Positions 1 to 7,899 of a stretch of DNA of 24,529 bases are shown here, in pieces (position 1 is the first letter of the stretch; the number at the start of each line of letters is the position of its first letter). Source of the stretch: Phycisphaerae bacterium (GTDB lineage: Bacteria; Planctomycetota; Phycisphaerae; UBA1845). Location of the stretch: the NCBI GenBank assembly GCA_021604825.1, contig BQJS01000050.1:1-24529 (forward strand), in the 5' to 3' direction. The notes under the pieces were generated by a model. The model saw only the letters and a list, made by a program, of their open reading frames with translations, did not search any database and was not told the DNA's origin. Position numbers and translations under genes: made by a program.

Positions 1-70
1 CGGGAATCAAGTCGCGTAACGGACCAGCGACAAAGAGATCTTCCTGCCAACGCGATTGAGAACCCAGCAT
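1..70 (-). CDS. Transposase, N-terminal fragment (window edge)
   Basis: Only the first 23 codons are inside the window, starting MLGSQSRWQEDLFVAG and continuing PLRDLIP. This opening resembles the N-terminus of DDE transposases of the IS1182/IS4-like type, which commonly begin with a short segment mentioning Trp-Gln followed by a Leu-Phe motif and a Pro-Leu stretch. The ATG at 70-68 is preceded by AAGGAGG with a six-base gap, a near-perfect ribosome site. The catalytic DDE residues are outside the window, so activity cannot be judged. The identification rests on the N-terminal resemblance plus the IS-type terminus 52 bases upstream. Confidence 0.55.
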   Translation of the reverse strand, partial: MLGSQSRWQEDLFVAGPLRDLIP

Positions 71-139
71 GCCACGCCTCCTTGCTGGTACCATTCAAAT
101 TAATGAACAACGTGCATGCAAGGGTTTTTCAACAGCCCC
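1..139 (-). mobile_element. Left-edge insertion sequence end (partial), IS1182-like
   Basis: Read on the minus strand, the sequence starting at 139 is GGGGCTGTTGAAAAACCC (139 down to 122), a terminus typical of several DDE insertion-sequence families, including IS1182-like elements. About 50 bases further in lies a well-formed ribosome site and the start of a transposase-like reading frame that leaves the window at position 1. The rest of the element, its other inverted repeat and the target duplication lie outside the window, so the exact outer boundary (about 139-140) and the family are inferred. The element ends about 28 bases from the stop codon of the neighbouring hypothetical gene and does not visibly interrupt it. 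Confidence 0.6.
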
Positions 140-167
140 ACGGTCCGATCTTTTTTCGTGCGGTAAT

Positions 168-827
168 TCAGTCGTTCGCCAGCAGCCGCTTCCGTAAGTT
201 TTCCATGTCACGACTCCGCTTACGAAGTTCGATCCGGCGCAACGTCTCCGGTCTATCGGCTAACGATTCTCCCAGCAATTTGATCCCGCAGTCCAACGTC
301 TTAATCGCGCCGGCTTTGTCGCCTTCGACCATTTGGATGGCCGCTAGCGTCGTCACCCGTGTGTCCACGTTCAGGCCAATATCGAACCAGTCCTGTTTGT
401 TGTGAGATTCGAGCGCCTTGCGAAGCTCAGGCAGCTTGGCGTAACGCTCGATGAACGGCATTGCATATGATCTCAACTCGCCCAGGACCGCCTCCCGCGA
501 ACTCTCAAGTTCCTCGGCGTTCGAGAATTTCCACTCGACAAAGTTTTTGTCCTCATGTAGGAGGTGGATGGGCATGATGGTGGTCGGATTAGCAACAGAC
601 TCGTCCTTATCGTCAAGCCATCGCGCCAACGACTCGTAACGCAAAGTGACCCAAATCGTGAAGACACCTAACCCATGGGCGGAGAAGCGCAACGGGAACG
701 ACAGGATTGCGGTCGCATCGTGCTCCGGACGACCGTACCTTCCGTCCGTTATGCGACTAAAGCCGAGCGATGAGACTACGCGGGACAAGAACCCATTCAG
801 GAGTTGTTCAGCCTGATTTGGTGTCAT
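168..827 (-). CDS. Hypothetical protein, possibly DUF4304-like
   Basis: A 219-residue protein with no signal peptide or membrane segment, so probably cytoplasmic. The ATG at 827 is chosen over an upstream start at 920 because GGAGG lies 11 bases before it. The N-terminal half (about 1-130) has a helix, then a Gly-rich strand region with GFSRITDGRYGRP, and alternating strands ending in a Trp-rich segment, a layout resembling DUF4304-type proteins. The C-terminal half (about 135-219) is helical and charged and looks like a degenerate TPR-type pair. I do not recognise a catalytic motif. It is followed after 28 bases by the insertion-sequence end, but its C-terminus looks complete. No function is assigned. 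Confidence 0.65.
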   Translation of the reverse strand: MTPNQAEQLLNGFLSRVVSSLGFSRITDGRYGRPEHDATAILSFPLRFSAHGLGVFTIWVTLRYESLARWLDDKDESVANPTTIMPIHLLHEDKNFVEWKFSNAEELESSREAVLGELRSYAMPFIERYAKLPELRKALESHNKQDWFDIGLNVDTRVTTLAAIQMVEGDKAGAIKTLDCGIKLLGESLADRPETLRRIELRKRSRDMENLRKRLLAND

Positions 828-980
828 TGATTTTCCGGCCTCCAAAGGATCTTGCTGGTGCCCGCGATCCGAAGTCCTTGGTCCTTTCCAATTGCCACTG
901 CGCCGTTCTCGTTGATCCATCGGTCGGCGGCAAACTGCTGGCGTGACCGTCGTAGTACTCGTACGCGGTCACCGATTCGG

Positions 981-1020
981 TCAGGCACGCCTCAGATTCT
1001 CGCTTTCGAGGGATGACGGT
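981..1020. repeat. Dispersed-repeat-like hairpin (GTCATCC...GCGAGAATC type)
   Basis: On the minus strand this reads CCGTCATCCCTCGAAAGCGA followed by GAATCTGAGGCGTGCCTGA. It closely resembles the widespread bacterial intergenic repeat whose core is GTCATCCC-CGCGAAAGCG-GGAATC. The centre forms a small stem (CTCG with CGAG around CTTT). It lies between the hypothetical gene and the outer-membrane gene, where such repeats normally sit. Only one copy is in the window, so its repeat status is inferred from resemblance. Confidence 0.4.
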
Positions 1021-1066
1021 CGTCCGGGAAAGATATAGAGCGCACTCAGCGGGAGGAAGCATAGCC

Positions 1067-2383
1067 CTACCACGACCATTCCACCTGCACGCCATAGACA
1101 AATTTGTCGTATGTAAACGGTGACGACCGATCGCTCAACACGACGTTCGACTCTGCATCGGTCCATCGAATCAATCCGCGAAGCACCACGCGCCCGTCGT
1201 CGGGATCGTCGAGCAGCGTTTGCGAAAGCGTGAATCCGTAATCGGTGATCAAGTCGTCGCGCACGTTTCGCCGCCGATCGAACGAGCTCTTGTTGCGGTA
1301 GTCGGCGATCTGCCAGTGGGCGTCGAATCGAAAGCGCAGTTCGCGATCGGGCAGAATTAGAAATTGATCCGGCGACTTTGGATTCACCAAAGGCATATCG
1401 AGCGCCACCAGAAAATCGTGCGTCTTGCGATCGAATTCTTCCCCTTCGGTCGAGATGCTTCCATATTGATAACCGGTCGATACGTCCCACACCCACGGGA
1501 ATTCCGCGATGGGTTGAACCTTGAAACTCTGCTCCACGCCCACGTAATGAGCCAACCCGTCGCGATCCAGGTCCGGATCGGTTTCGAACAGAAAGTCTCG
1601 CGTTTCGAGGCGATAAAAAATCTGTGTCGCGTCCGGCACGATCATTTCGCCCGGGAGCAGCCAGCGATAACGCAGCGAAGTTGAGATGGCATGATTCGAA
1701 AGGAACGATTCGTTGTTCAACAAGGTGACGTCGTAGTCGTATCGAAGCGTCGCCTCCCAGTGTTCATCGAAGCGCCGCGAATAGCGCAGGTATGCGCCAT
1801 ACGCCTGAAGATCGAATTGCTCGATCTCAAAGTTGCGGGTTTGCAGCGTTCGGAACCCGCCCGCCAGCGTGTGTTCCCTGGTGGCGATGAGCGCGAAATC
1901 GATCTGGGCGGCTGCGTCGAAAACACCGTTGCCCAAACCGGCGATCGCACCAAGGTCGCTGGTCCCGCCGCCGAGAAAGCTGACGTTGGTGTCGTATCCC
2001 AAGCCCATCGTCAGCGACGCATTGAACACGTTCCGCCGCGCCCGCGCTCGGTCGCTGCGAATGAGTTGGCGAAGTTCGGGGTCGTCACCCAAGGTGTCGA
2101 GCGCGGCGTGGGCTTGGTCAAACGAGCGGAGGGCGTCGTAGAAGTCCCCGCAGCCAGTCTGGGCACACGCGCGATAGTAATGCATCCAGGGGTTGTCAGG
2201 CTCAGCCGCTTCAACTTCACTCAGTCGCGCGAGGGCTTCTTCAAACTGCCCCATGCGAACATGAATCGCTGCGGCTTCGAGCGCTTGAAGCGTTGTGTTC
2301 TGATCGTCTGCGCGAACCGCTTGCGCAAGTACGCACAGAACCGCTGCGACAAAAGTGATGGATCGGTATTGCCCGTCAAACAT
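1067..2383 (-). CDS. Exported TPR protein with C-terminal outer-membrane beta-barrel
   Basis: A 438-residue protein. Residues 1-25 form a signal peptide (MFDGQYRSITFVAAV, then ending QAVRA before DD). Residues about 28-120 form TPR-like helices (MGQFEEALARLSEVEAAEPD, then a second helix pair starting MHYYRACAQ). From about residue 130 the chain switches to alternating amphipathic strands with many aromatic residues and short turns, and ends in VEWSW, the aromatic terminus typical of proteins inserted by the Bam machinery. This TPR-plus-barrel order resembles surface-lipoprotein assembly modulators and related export porins, but the substrate is unknown. The ATG at 2383 is preferred over a TTG at 2431 because only it puts the signal peptide at the N-terminus. 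There is no Shine-Dalgarno sequence, and a promoter lies immediately upstream. Confidence 0.75.
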   Translation of the reverse strand: MFDGQYRSITFVAAVLCVLAQAVRADDQNTTLQALEAAAIHVRMGQFEEALARLSEVEAAEPDNPWMHYYRACAQTGCGDFYDALRSFDQAHAALDTLGDDPELRQLIRSDRARARRNVFNASLTMGLGYDTNVSFLGGGTSDLGAIAGLGNGVFDAAAQIDFALIATREHTLAGGFRTLQTRNFEIEQFDLQAYGAYLRYSRRFDEHWEATLRYDYDVTLLNNESFLSNHAISTSLRYRWLLPGEMIVPDATQIFYRLETRDFLFETDPDLDRDGLAHYVGVEQSFKVQPIAEFPWVWDVSTGYQYGSISTEGEEFDRKTHDFLVALDMPLVNPKSPDQFLILPDRELRFRFDAHWQIADYRNKSSFDRRRNVRDDLITDYGFTLSQTLLDDPDDGRVVLRGLIRWTDAESNVVLSDRSSPFTYDKFVYGVQVEWSW

Positions 2384-2391
2384 AGGTGAGC

Positions 2392-2419
2392 AGTATAGCG
2401 TCACACGCTTGCCCACCAA
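2392..2419 (-). promoter_or_regulatory. Candidate promoter of the TPR/beta-barrel gene
   Basis: On the minus strand a -35 TTGGTG (2419-2414) and a -10 TATACT (2397-2392) are separated by 16 bases. Only eight bases separate the -10 box from the ATG at 2383, so transcription would start at or within a base or two of the start codon, giving a leaderless or nearly leaderless mRNA. The missing Shine-Dalgarno sequence fits this. Confidence 0.4.
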
Positions 2420-2474
2420 GCGATTGTTCAAATATCCGCTGTACCGCCATGTCTGAGGTCAGCCGAGCACCGGA

Positions 2475-3257
2475 TCAAACGTTCTTATTGATCACATAGA
2501 GCATGTCACCGCCGCGGCTCATGAGGAGGGTTAGCTTCCAGCGCAATTCGACGTTGCGGCGGGTGAGGCTTTCGGTCTCGACGGAGATGGTTCCGTTGTT
2601 TGCGTGGACTCCGATCATCGCCGAGATTTCAGCCGGTGTGAGAAAGCTGATTACGACGTTGCCGGCTTCGAAGTATTTCCAGTTGAATTTGGCACGGTTG
2701 GCTAGTTTGGAAAGGTGATACACCGCCCGTGAGAACGGTTTCACCAGATTGACCTGCTCTTCAAAGATCAGGTATCCGCCGGGTTTGGTGATGCGGATGA
2801 GTTCGGCGATGGCTTTGCGCTGCAGGGTCAGCGTTGCGGAGATGCTGTCAGCCACCAGGTGATGGATGATGTGGCGGCATGTCACGATGTCGAACGAGCC
2901 GGACGGCAGATCGTTGTCGATGATGGAGCCGTGCTGAAACTGGATGCTCGGGTGGGCCATCCTGTCGGCATAGGCGTCGTTGACTTCGAATACGGTGGCG
3001 TCGATCGGATACGAACTGTGTTCGCGGAGTTTCTGAAGCAACACGCCCGTTGCACCGCCGACGTCGCAGATGCTCATGTTGGGGCGGTCGATGACGGAGA
3101 GGATCGAATCGACGAGTCGGGATCGAAGCACCGATCGTTCGTAGTCCATGAAACGATCGGGATCGAGCGTCTCAGTGGGGTCAAGTTGTACGGCTTGCTG
3201 GGTGTGTCCCACGCGAATTCTCCCATGCTGAAATCGTTGGGATTCCCAGCCCAACAT
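2475..3257 (-). CDS. Class I SAM-dependent methyltransferase
   Basis: A 260-residue soluble protein with the Rossmann-type methyltransferase fold. Motif I is ICDVGGATGVLL (63-74), the SAM-binding glycine loop. An acidic residue after strand 2 (E91 in VFEVND) would bind the ribose. A motif II-like HGSIIDNDLPSGSFDIVTC follows (109-127), with a post-motif HIIHHL (129-134) and LIRITKPGGYLIFEEQ (about 153-168), the usual strand 5 region. The substrate is not evident. The C-terminus (170-260) is basic and could recognise the acceptor. The ATG at 3257 has no clear Shine-Dalgarno sequence; an internal ATG at 3149 would remove 36 residues that precede the core fold. The gene lies 91 bases upstream of the beta-barrel gene on the same strand, but that gene has its own candidate promoter. 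Confidence 0.85.
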   Translation of the reverse strand: MLGWESQRFQHGRIRVGHTQQAVQLDPTETLDPDRFMDYERSVLRSRLVDSILSVIDRPNMSICDVGGATGVLLQKLREHSSYPIDATVFEVNDAYADRMAHPSIQFQHGSIIDNDLPSGSFDIVTCRHIIHHLVADSISATLTLQRKAIAELIRITKPGGYLIFEEQVNLVKPFSRAVYHLSKLANRAKFNWKYFEAGNVVISFLTPAEISAMIGVHANNGTISVETESLTRRNVELRWKLTLLMSRGGDMLYVINKNV

Positions 3258-3619
3258 TCAGCAAAACAAAGTCATCTAACGCATTACGTTTCACACACCC
3301 AAGGCAGATACTAACGCAATTAGGTGACGATGTTCAAACATCATTTGGCAGGTTTGAATTCTTAAGAATTGCTGATCACCACGGACAAGAATTGGAAGCA
3401 TAAAGGTTATCAGACGCATCGTTTGGAAGCGTGTTTGTTGTCGCAATAGACGTCGTTCGTGAATCGACAACGTTATCCACAAACAGCGTTCAATGGGTTG
3501 CCAAGCGAGGGCAAGCGCCTTGCGCGGAACATCGCATGTTGGCCTCAAAACCCTTGAATCGTAGACTCAAAACTCAATCGAACGTATCTGATATTGGCCG
3601 GATTAAGAGAGCAAATACC
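3258..3619. other. Divergent intergenic region between methyltransferase and CAP lipoprotein
   Basis: This 362-base stretch holds no convincing gene. It contains a minus-strand promoter for the methyltransferase, a split palindrome GATGTTCAAACATC (3329-3342) over the -35 box, a perfect 14-base palindrome AATTCTTAAGAATT (3357-3370), and one perfect DnaA-box-like TTATCCACA (3473-3481). A reading frame continues upstream of the lipoprotein from 3431, but its codons encode nothing recognisable before the lipoprotein signal peptide. Confidence 0.6.
3308..3337 (-). promoter_or_regulatory. Candidate promoter of the methyltransferase gene
   Basis: On the minus strand TTGAAC (3337-3332) and TAGTAT (3313-3308) are spaced by 18 bases, each matching four of six consensus bases. 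Transcription would start near 3301, leaving a leader of about 44 bases before the ATG at 3257. The -35 box lies inside the palindrome GATGTTCAAACATC, a plausible repressor site. Confidence 0.4.
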
Positions 3620-4288
3620 GTGTGCGACTACAACACCCGTTATCGTTTTTACCACCGAATCGGCGTCACATTTTGCGGCTTGTCGATTGTGATGTGCGCG
3701 ACTGTTGGCTGCATCAATTCGAGCGATGGTGGCAGCAATGCGACGGCATTCAGCGATCTGCTGGATGATCTTGTCTCCAACTCTCCGACAACTTCTGACA
3801 ACAATGGAAATGAACCGACAAGCGACGATACAGGTGGTGCGGGGGCGGGTGATGCGGACTCGGGCGCGGGCGACATACACAGTGCGGCTGAGGCCTTGGT
3901 TCTTGAGTTGGTCAATGAGGAGCGGGCCAAGGGTGCAGACTGCGGTAGCGCCGGGAGTTTCGAGCCAGCCGGTCCACTGACGGCCAACGGAGTGTTGGCC
4001 GAAATCGCCCGAGCCCACTCGAGCGACATGGCCGAGCGCAACTTCTTCGATCACACCAACCCGGATGGCGACGGACCCGGCGAAAGGATCGAAGCTTCGA
4101 CCTATGAATGGTCCACCTGGGGCGAGAACATAGCGGCTGGGTATCGAACGCCAGAGGCGGTTGTCGAAGGCTGGATGAACAGTGATGGACACTGCTCAAA
4201 CATCATGAATCCGGCGTTTTCCGAAATTGGCGTAGGGTACGAATCTGAAGGTTCGAATTGGACGCAGGTATTTGGAGCCCCCCGGTAG
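3620..4288 (+). CDS. CAP/SCP-domain (YkwD-like) lipoprotein
   Basis: A 222-residue exported protein. The GTG at 3620 is chosen because AGAGAG lies eight bases upstream and it places a short basic n-region directly before the hydrophobic GVTFCGLSIVMCATVGC. The last Cys (residue 31) is in a lipobox-like TVGC, so lipid anchoring is likely. Residues about 35-88 form a low-complexity Ser/Asp/Gly/Asn linker. Residues about 90-222 are a CAP domain: LVNEERAKGADCG, then ARAHSSDMAERNFFDHTNPD, the CAP signature GENIAAGY, and WMNSDGHCSNIMNPAFSEIG followed by a terminal strand. The conserved His, Glu and second His of the CAP cavity are present, and two Cys (in ADCG and GHCS) could form a disulfide. Bacterial CAP proteins act outside the cell, but the ligand here is unknown. 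Confidence 0.85.
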   Translation: MCDYNTRYRFYHRIGVTFCGLSIVMCATVGCINSSDGGSNATAFSDLLDDLVSNSPTTSDNNGNEPTSDDTGGAGAGDADSGAGDIHSAAEALVLELVNEERAKGADCGSAGSFEPAGPLTANGVLAEIARAHSSDMAERNFFDHTNPDGDGPGERIEASTYEWSTWGENIAAGYRTPEAVVEGWMNSDGHCSNIMNPAFSEIGVGYESEGSNWTQVFGAPR

Positions 4289-4311
4289 CCCCATTAATCG
4301 GTCGAAGTCCT

Positions 4312-4340
4312 TTGTCAATTCAATACGCACGATTTATCCT
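4312..4340 (+). promoter_or_regulatory. Candidate sigma70-type promoter of the EEP-family gene
   Basis: TTGTCA (4312-4317) and TATCCT (4335-4340) are spaced by exactly 17 bases. Five of six and four of six positions match the consensus. Transcription would begin near 4347, giving a leader of about 37 bases before the GTG start at 4384. Confidence 0.5.
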
Positions 4341-4383
4341 CCCATTTGCAGGCTAACGAACTTGCTCATGGGAAGACGAGATC

Positions 4384-5139
4384 GTGCGGTTCCGCGTATT
4401 GACCTACAACATCCACAAGGCGATCGGCGTTGACGGTGTATTCGCGCCTGAACGCATCCTTGAAATTCTGCGACATCACGATGCCGACATTGTGCTTCTG
4501 CAAGAGGTTGATCGCGCCGCGCCCCGTTCCAATCACATCGATTTGGGCTCGTACTTCTCGCGTGAATTGAGTTATCACCATCGCGCCGTCAGCATGAATG
4601 TCCACATGAAAAAGGGGAAGTATGGCAATGCGACGTTGTCACGGTTTTCGATCGGCCGCCAACGCAATATTGATTTGACCATAGGCCGGCACAAGCGTCG
4701 CGGCGCGCAGCACACCCGCGTACTTGTCGAAAACCGTTCGGGCAGCGCTGTTGTGGACGTATTCAACGTCCACCTTTCGTTACGCGCCCACTTGCGCCGC
4801 AAGCAAATCCAACTGCTGTTGGAATCCGGCGACCTTGCGAACTTAGCCGTCCGTCAACCGTGCATCATTGCGGGTGATATGAACGATTGGCCCGGTTCGC
4901 TCAAACGTCAGCGATTCAATCCAGCCGACTTCATATGCGCAAGTGGTCGGAGGCCCGGATCGCGCTGGGCGATCAAGACGTTTCCAAGCTACGCACCGAC
5001 GGCGGGTCTCGATAAAGTGTTCTATCGGGGCGACATGAAGCTCCTGCACATCTTCCGAAGTCGCCTGAAACTCGCCCGCGTCGCGAGTGATCACCTGCCC
5101 GTCATCGCGGACTTTGAAGTCTCACCGCACGCTGGCTAA
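4384..5139 (+). CDS. Endonuclease/exonuclease/phosphatase (EEP) family hydrolase, YbhP-like
   Basis: A 251-residue soluble protein with the full EEP motif set: TYNIHKAIGVDG (7-18, metal-site N9), DADIVLLQEVD (33-43, metal ligand E41), FNVHLSLR (127-134, H130), IIAGDMNDWPGS (161-172, D165 and N167), a LDKVF strand (209-213) and SDHLPVIADF ending the fold (235-244, D236 and H237). The family cleaves phosphoester bonds in a Mg-dependent way on DNA, lipids or inositol phosphates. The opening with KAIGVDG and an ER-helix is most like YbhP, often found beside cardiolipin synthase genes, but none is seen here, so the substrate is open. The GTG start at 4384 follows a GGAAG-type site. There is no signal peptide. 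Confidence 0.85.
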   Translation: MRFRVLTYNIHKAIGVDGVFAPERILEILRHHDADIVLLQEVDRAAPRSNHIDLGSYFSRELSYHHRAVSMNVHMKKGKYGNATLSRFSIGRQRNIDLTIGRHKRRGAQHTRVLVENRSGSAVVDVFNVHLSLRAHLRRKQIQLLLESGDLANLAVRQPCIIAGDMNDWPGSLKRQRFNPADFICASGRRPGSRWAIKTFPSYAPTAGLDKVFYRGDMKLLHIFRSRLKLARVASDHLPVIADFEVSPHAG

Positions 5140-5330
5140 ACCGCACTGCAATGCGGCCTGAATAAGGCGTGCCCGACGATCAAACTACTTATCGGAGCCA
5201 CCACCGCGAGAGTATGCTCGTTGCCGAAGTGCGGCGCGTATCTTAGCCTTCTGGGGCTGGAAGCGAGCGCATCGTCATGCGACTTCGGTTTCAGTTCTCA
5301 ACGGTGCATGAGGGGGAGGAAGTGTTGCTC

Positions 5331-7667
5331 GTGGTGAAATATCACGGTCGCCGGCTAGCAGTTCGGCGTATCTTGCGATGCCTTTGCGCCATCGCGCTCT
5401 TGGGGTTAACGTCTCCTTGGGGCTGCACAACCGAATCAGCCATCACGCCTGGTGGTGGTTCGTCATCAACTCACCAAGATGATTCCGATTCACAATCGAA
5501 TGCCAACGACGACAGCGGTGGTCAAGATTCGTCCGGTGACGTCCTCGGGTTAAGTCTCGACGATGGTGACGATGGCAGCCCGCAACCCGCCGATGACGCG
5601 GAACCCTTGGACGACGCGGACGCAGGCAACGTCGCGCCTATTGCCGATGCCGGCGAAGACGTCCAAGCCGAGTCTGGCGATACGATCGTTCTCGACGGTT
5701 CCGGTTCATCCGATCCCGATGGTGATGAGCTATCGTTTGAGTGGTCACAAGATCCCGACACGTTGGGCGTTTTGGATTCGATTATCGACGGCGAAGAAGT
5801 TGAATTCGTCGCACCGACGGTTGAGGCCGAAACGGTCTTATTGTTTACGTTGGTTGTCAGCGATGGTGAGGAAGAGTCGTCCGACAGCGTTAGCGTGACC
5901 GTGTCGCCAGCTGAAATTGTACCGCCGTGTCCGCCCGAGTTTGTCTTGACTGCAGCGAATACGAGCGGCATCGCGCCGTTTAATTCGAGCTTCGAGGTTG
6001 GCCCGGTTGAAACAGGGACGGTGTTGGTCGGGGATTGGGAATGGACGGTTGACGGTGATGCTGTTGGCGATTCGTACTCCCTGGTTCACTCTTTCGGTAT
6101 AGAAGGCGAGTTTATTGTTGAGGCGTGCTTGACCACGTCGTGCGGTTTTGAGTTTGAATCGCGCTGCGAATCCATCACCATCAATGCGGAGGCAGCCGCC
6201 GTCGGTGGTGGTTTTGGAGGTGGCGGTGGTGGTGGTCCGCCTCCACCGACGAACGTCGCACCGATTGCAGTGGCGACGGCTGCCTCGAGTGTGACCGAAG
6301 GCAACGTGGTGACACTTAACGGCACGGGTTCGTCCGATCCGGATAGTGGCCCCAGCGCCTTGACGTATTCTTGGTCGCAGGCTGGCGGTACGGATGTAAC
6401 TGGCGATCATCTTTACAATGCAACTGCCGCCCAGCCGCAATTCACGGCGCCCGCCCATGCCAATGACTCAACCCAGGATACGTTGATCTTCAAGCTCGAG
6501 GTGTCCGATGGCGCCGATTCTTCACCGACCGATACTGTGTCGATCAGTGTTACGCCGGCGGTCATCACGGCCGCGAATCGGACGGCTGACCTGCCCGATA
6601 GCTGGCTGGTGCTCTACAACCTCAACAGCGCCGACAGCATTGCGTGGAAAGACTGGTACATCGCGCAGTGGAACATTCCGTCGGCCAACACGTTGGGCCT
6701 CAACGCCGATGCCGTTAACGAGCGCATCACCAAGACCGACATGACCAACACGATCTTTACGCCGGTCGTGAATCATCTAAACGCCAATCCAACGCTTAAG
6801 GCAAAGGTCATGGGTATCTTGGTTGGTTATCGCGTGCCCGGAAACTTTTACACCGACTCAAGTACGCCAACGCTGCAAGGTGGTGGTGGGTGGTCGGTGT
6901 CCAGCCGCTTACAAAAGCTCGATCCGAGCTTGCTGAACACTCCGAGATGGCCCAGCAATGCCTACGACTTCAACGCATACGTCTCTCCCGACACCGATCG
7001 ACTCAACAAGTCGGAATTGGCGTCCGACATTTTCATCACGGCGCGAATCGACGCCCCTACGCTTGCAGAAGCCCAAGCGCTCACCACCCGTGCCCGAGCA
7101 ATCAGCACGAGTTCTTCTGCGCTACCGTCGAACGAGTGGGTCTACATCGATTACGACGACCCAGGGTCTCCGGGTGGCAACGAGTGGACCGGGTTGAGAT
7201 TGGCGTATGAGGATTCGGACTTCAACACGCCCGCATGGAAGTACCCGTGGAAATTCTTTGTGTCTGATGGTGGCAGTGAAGAGCCCACGCCCAATGCCGC
7301 GTTCCAATTCAGCTACTACCGTCTGACCGGTTGGCACAATGGCGATTGGAGTGGTTCGGCATCGGGTACGAAAATTCTTGGATACGCGATGAACAGCTGG
7401 GGCGCGACGACGGTTCGTAGCACCACCAGCCACAGCGGGCGTTTCGTTCCGAATCTGCTCTTCAACGGTGGATATGCCGGTGCGATCGGAGCGACGGGTG
7501 AGCCCTATCTCAGTTCGATTCCCAAAGCCGATACGGTGTTGTGGTGCCTCGCTGACGGTCGCACCATGGCTGAAGCCGTTTTCCAAGCCACGCCCGATCA
7601 CGCCTGGATGTGGGAGTTGGTCGGCGATCCGCTCCTTCGCATCCCGGCATGGTTTGACAAGCCATAG
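5331..7667 (+). CDS. Large exported protein with PKD-like repeats and a TIGR03790-type C-terminal domain
   Basis: A 778-residue surface protein. The GTG at 5331 is preferred over an ATG at 5277 because GGGGGAGGA sits about ten bases upstream and the product then starts with a basic n-region (MVKYHGRRLAVRRILR) and a hydrophobic core. C32 (in PWGC) makes a weak lipobox, so lipoprotein status is uncertain. Residues about 35-100 are an Asp/Ser-rich linker. PKD-like domains follow at about 101-192 (DGSGSSDPDGDELSFEWSQ) and 309-409 (NGTGSSDPDSGPSALTYSW), with another Ig-like module and a Gly-rich hinge between them. From about 422 the chain resembles TIGR03790: SWLVLYNLNSADS, a conserved IPSANTLGL, and a late GYAGAIGATGEPYLSS then VGDPLLRIP. 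That end resembles the caspase-like fold of gingipain-type proteins, but I cannot place a catalytic Cys/His pair, so peptidase activity is not claimed. Confidence 0.75.
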   Translation: MVKYHGRRLAVRRILRCLCAIALLGLTSPWGCTTESAITPGGGSSSTHQDDSDSQSNANDDSGGQDSSGDVLGLSLDDGDDGSPQPADDAEPLDDADAGNVAPIADAGEDVQAESGDTIVLDGSGSSDPDGDELSFEWSQDPDTLGVLDSIIDGEEVEFVAPTVEAETVLLFTLVVSDGEEESSDSVSVTVSPAEIVPPCPPEFVLTAANTSGIAPFNSSFEVGPVETGTVLVGDWEWTVDGDAVGDSYSLVHSFGIEGEFIVEACLTTSCGFEFESRCESITINAEAAAVGGGFGGGGGGGPPPPTNVAPIAVATAASSVTEGNVVTLNGTGSSDPDSGPSALTYSWSQAGGTDVTGDHLYNATAAQPQFTAPAHANDSTQDTLIFKLEVSDGADSSPTDTVSISVTPAVITAANRTADLPDSWLVLYNLNSADSIAWKDWYIAQWNIPSANTLGLNADAVNERITKTDMTNTIFTPVVNHLNANPTLKAKVMGILVGYRVPGNFYTDSSTPTLQGGGGWSVSSRLQKLDPSLLNTPRWPSNAYDFNAYVSPDTDRLNKSELASDIFITARIDAPTLAEAQALTTRARAISTSSSALPSNEWVYIDYDDPGSPGGNEWTGLRLAYEDSDFNTPAWKYPWKFFVSDGGSEEPTPNAAFQFSYYRLTGWHNGDWSGSASGTKILGYAMNSWGATTVRSTTSHSGRFVPNLLFNGGYAGAIGATGEPYLSSIPKADTVLWCLADGRTMAEAVFQATPDHAWMWELVGDPLLRIPAWFDKP

Positions 7668-7811
7668 CGTGCAGTTCAGTCCAATTCGCCCCGATGGCAC
7701 TTCTGGTGCTTTGGCGGCTCCCATCTTTGCGAGAATGCGGAAACGTGCGAGACCGCCCAGATTCCGCTTGTCCTAAGACCTTCAGTAGCCAGGCACCCCA
7801 TCCGAATCGCT

Positions 7812-7839
7812 TTTACGGGGCATGAGATGGGGCTATACT
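7812..7839 (+). promoter_or_regulatory. Candidate promoter of the ligase/hydrolase pair
   Basis: TTTACG (7812-7817) and TATACT (7834-7839) are spaced by 16 bases. The predicted start of transcription near 7846 leaves a leader of about 54 bases before the preferred ATG at 7900. No comparable promoter is visible before the second gene, consistent with one transcript. Confidence 0.45.
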
Positions 7840-7899
7840 GGCAAAATCGCTGTTTGAACCTTTCTAATGACCATCCTCGCGCTTTGCAGGCAAACGCAT

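Noticed and set aside
1691..2389. 232-residue plus-strand frame opposite the beta-barrel gene
   Set aside because: The minus strand has the signal peptide, TPR motifs and aromatic C-terminus. The plus frame is compositionally odd with no recognisable domain.
3473..3481. Perfect DnaA box TTATCCACA
   Set aside because: Single site with no cluster, no AT-rich unwinding element and no dnaA or dnaN nearby. One nine-base match in 24.5 kb is expected by chance often enough.
4250..4262. GGTTCGAATT stretch as a tRNA T-loop
   Set aside because: It lies inside the CAP coding sequence, and no D-stem, anticodon stem or acceptor can be matched around it.
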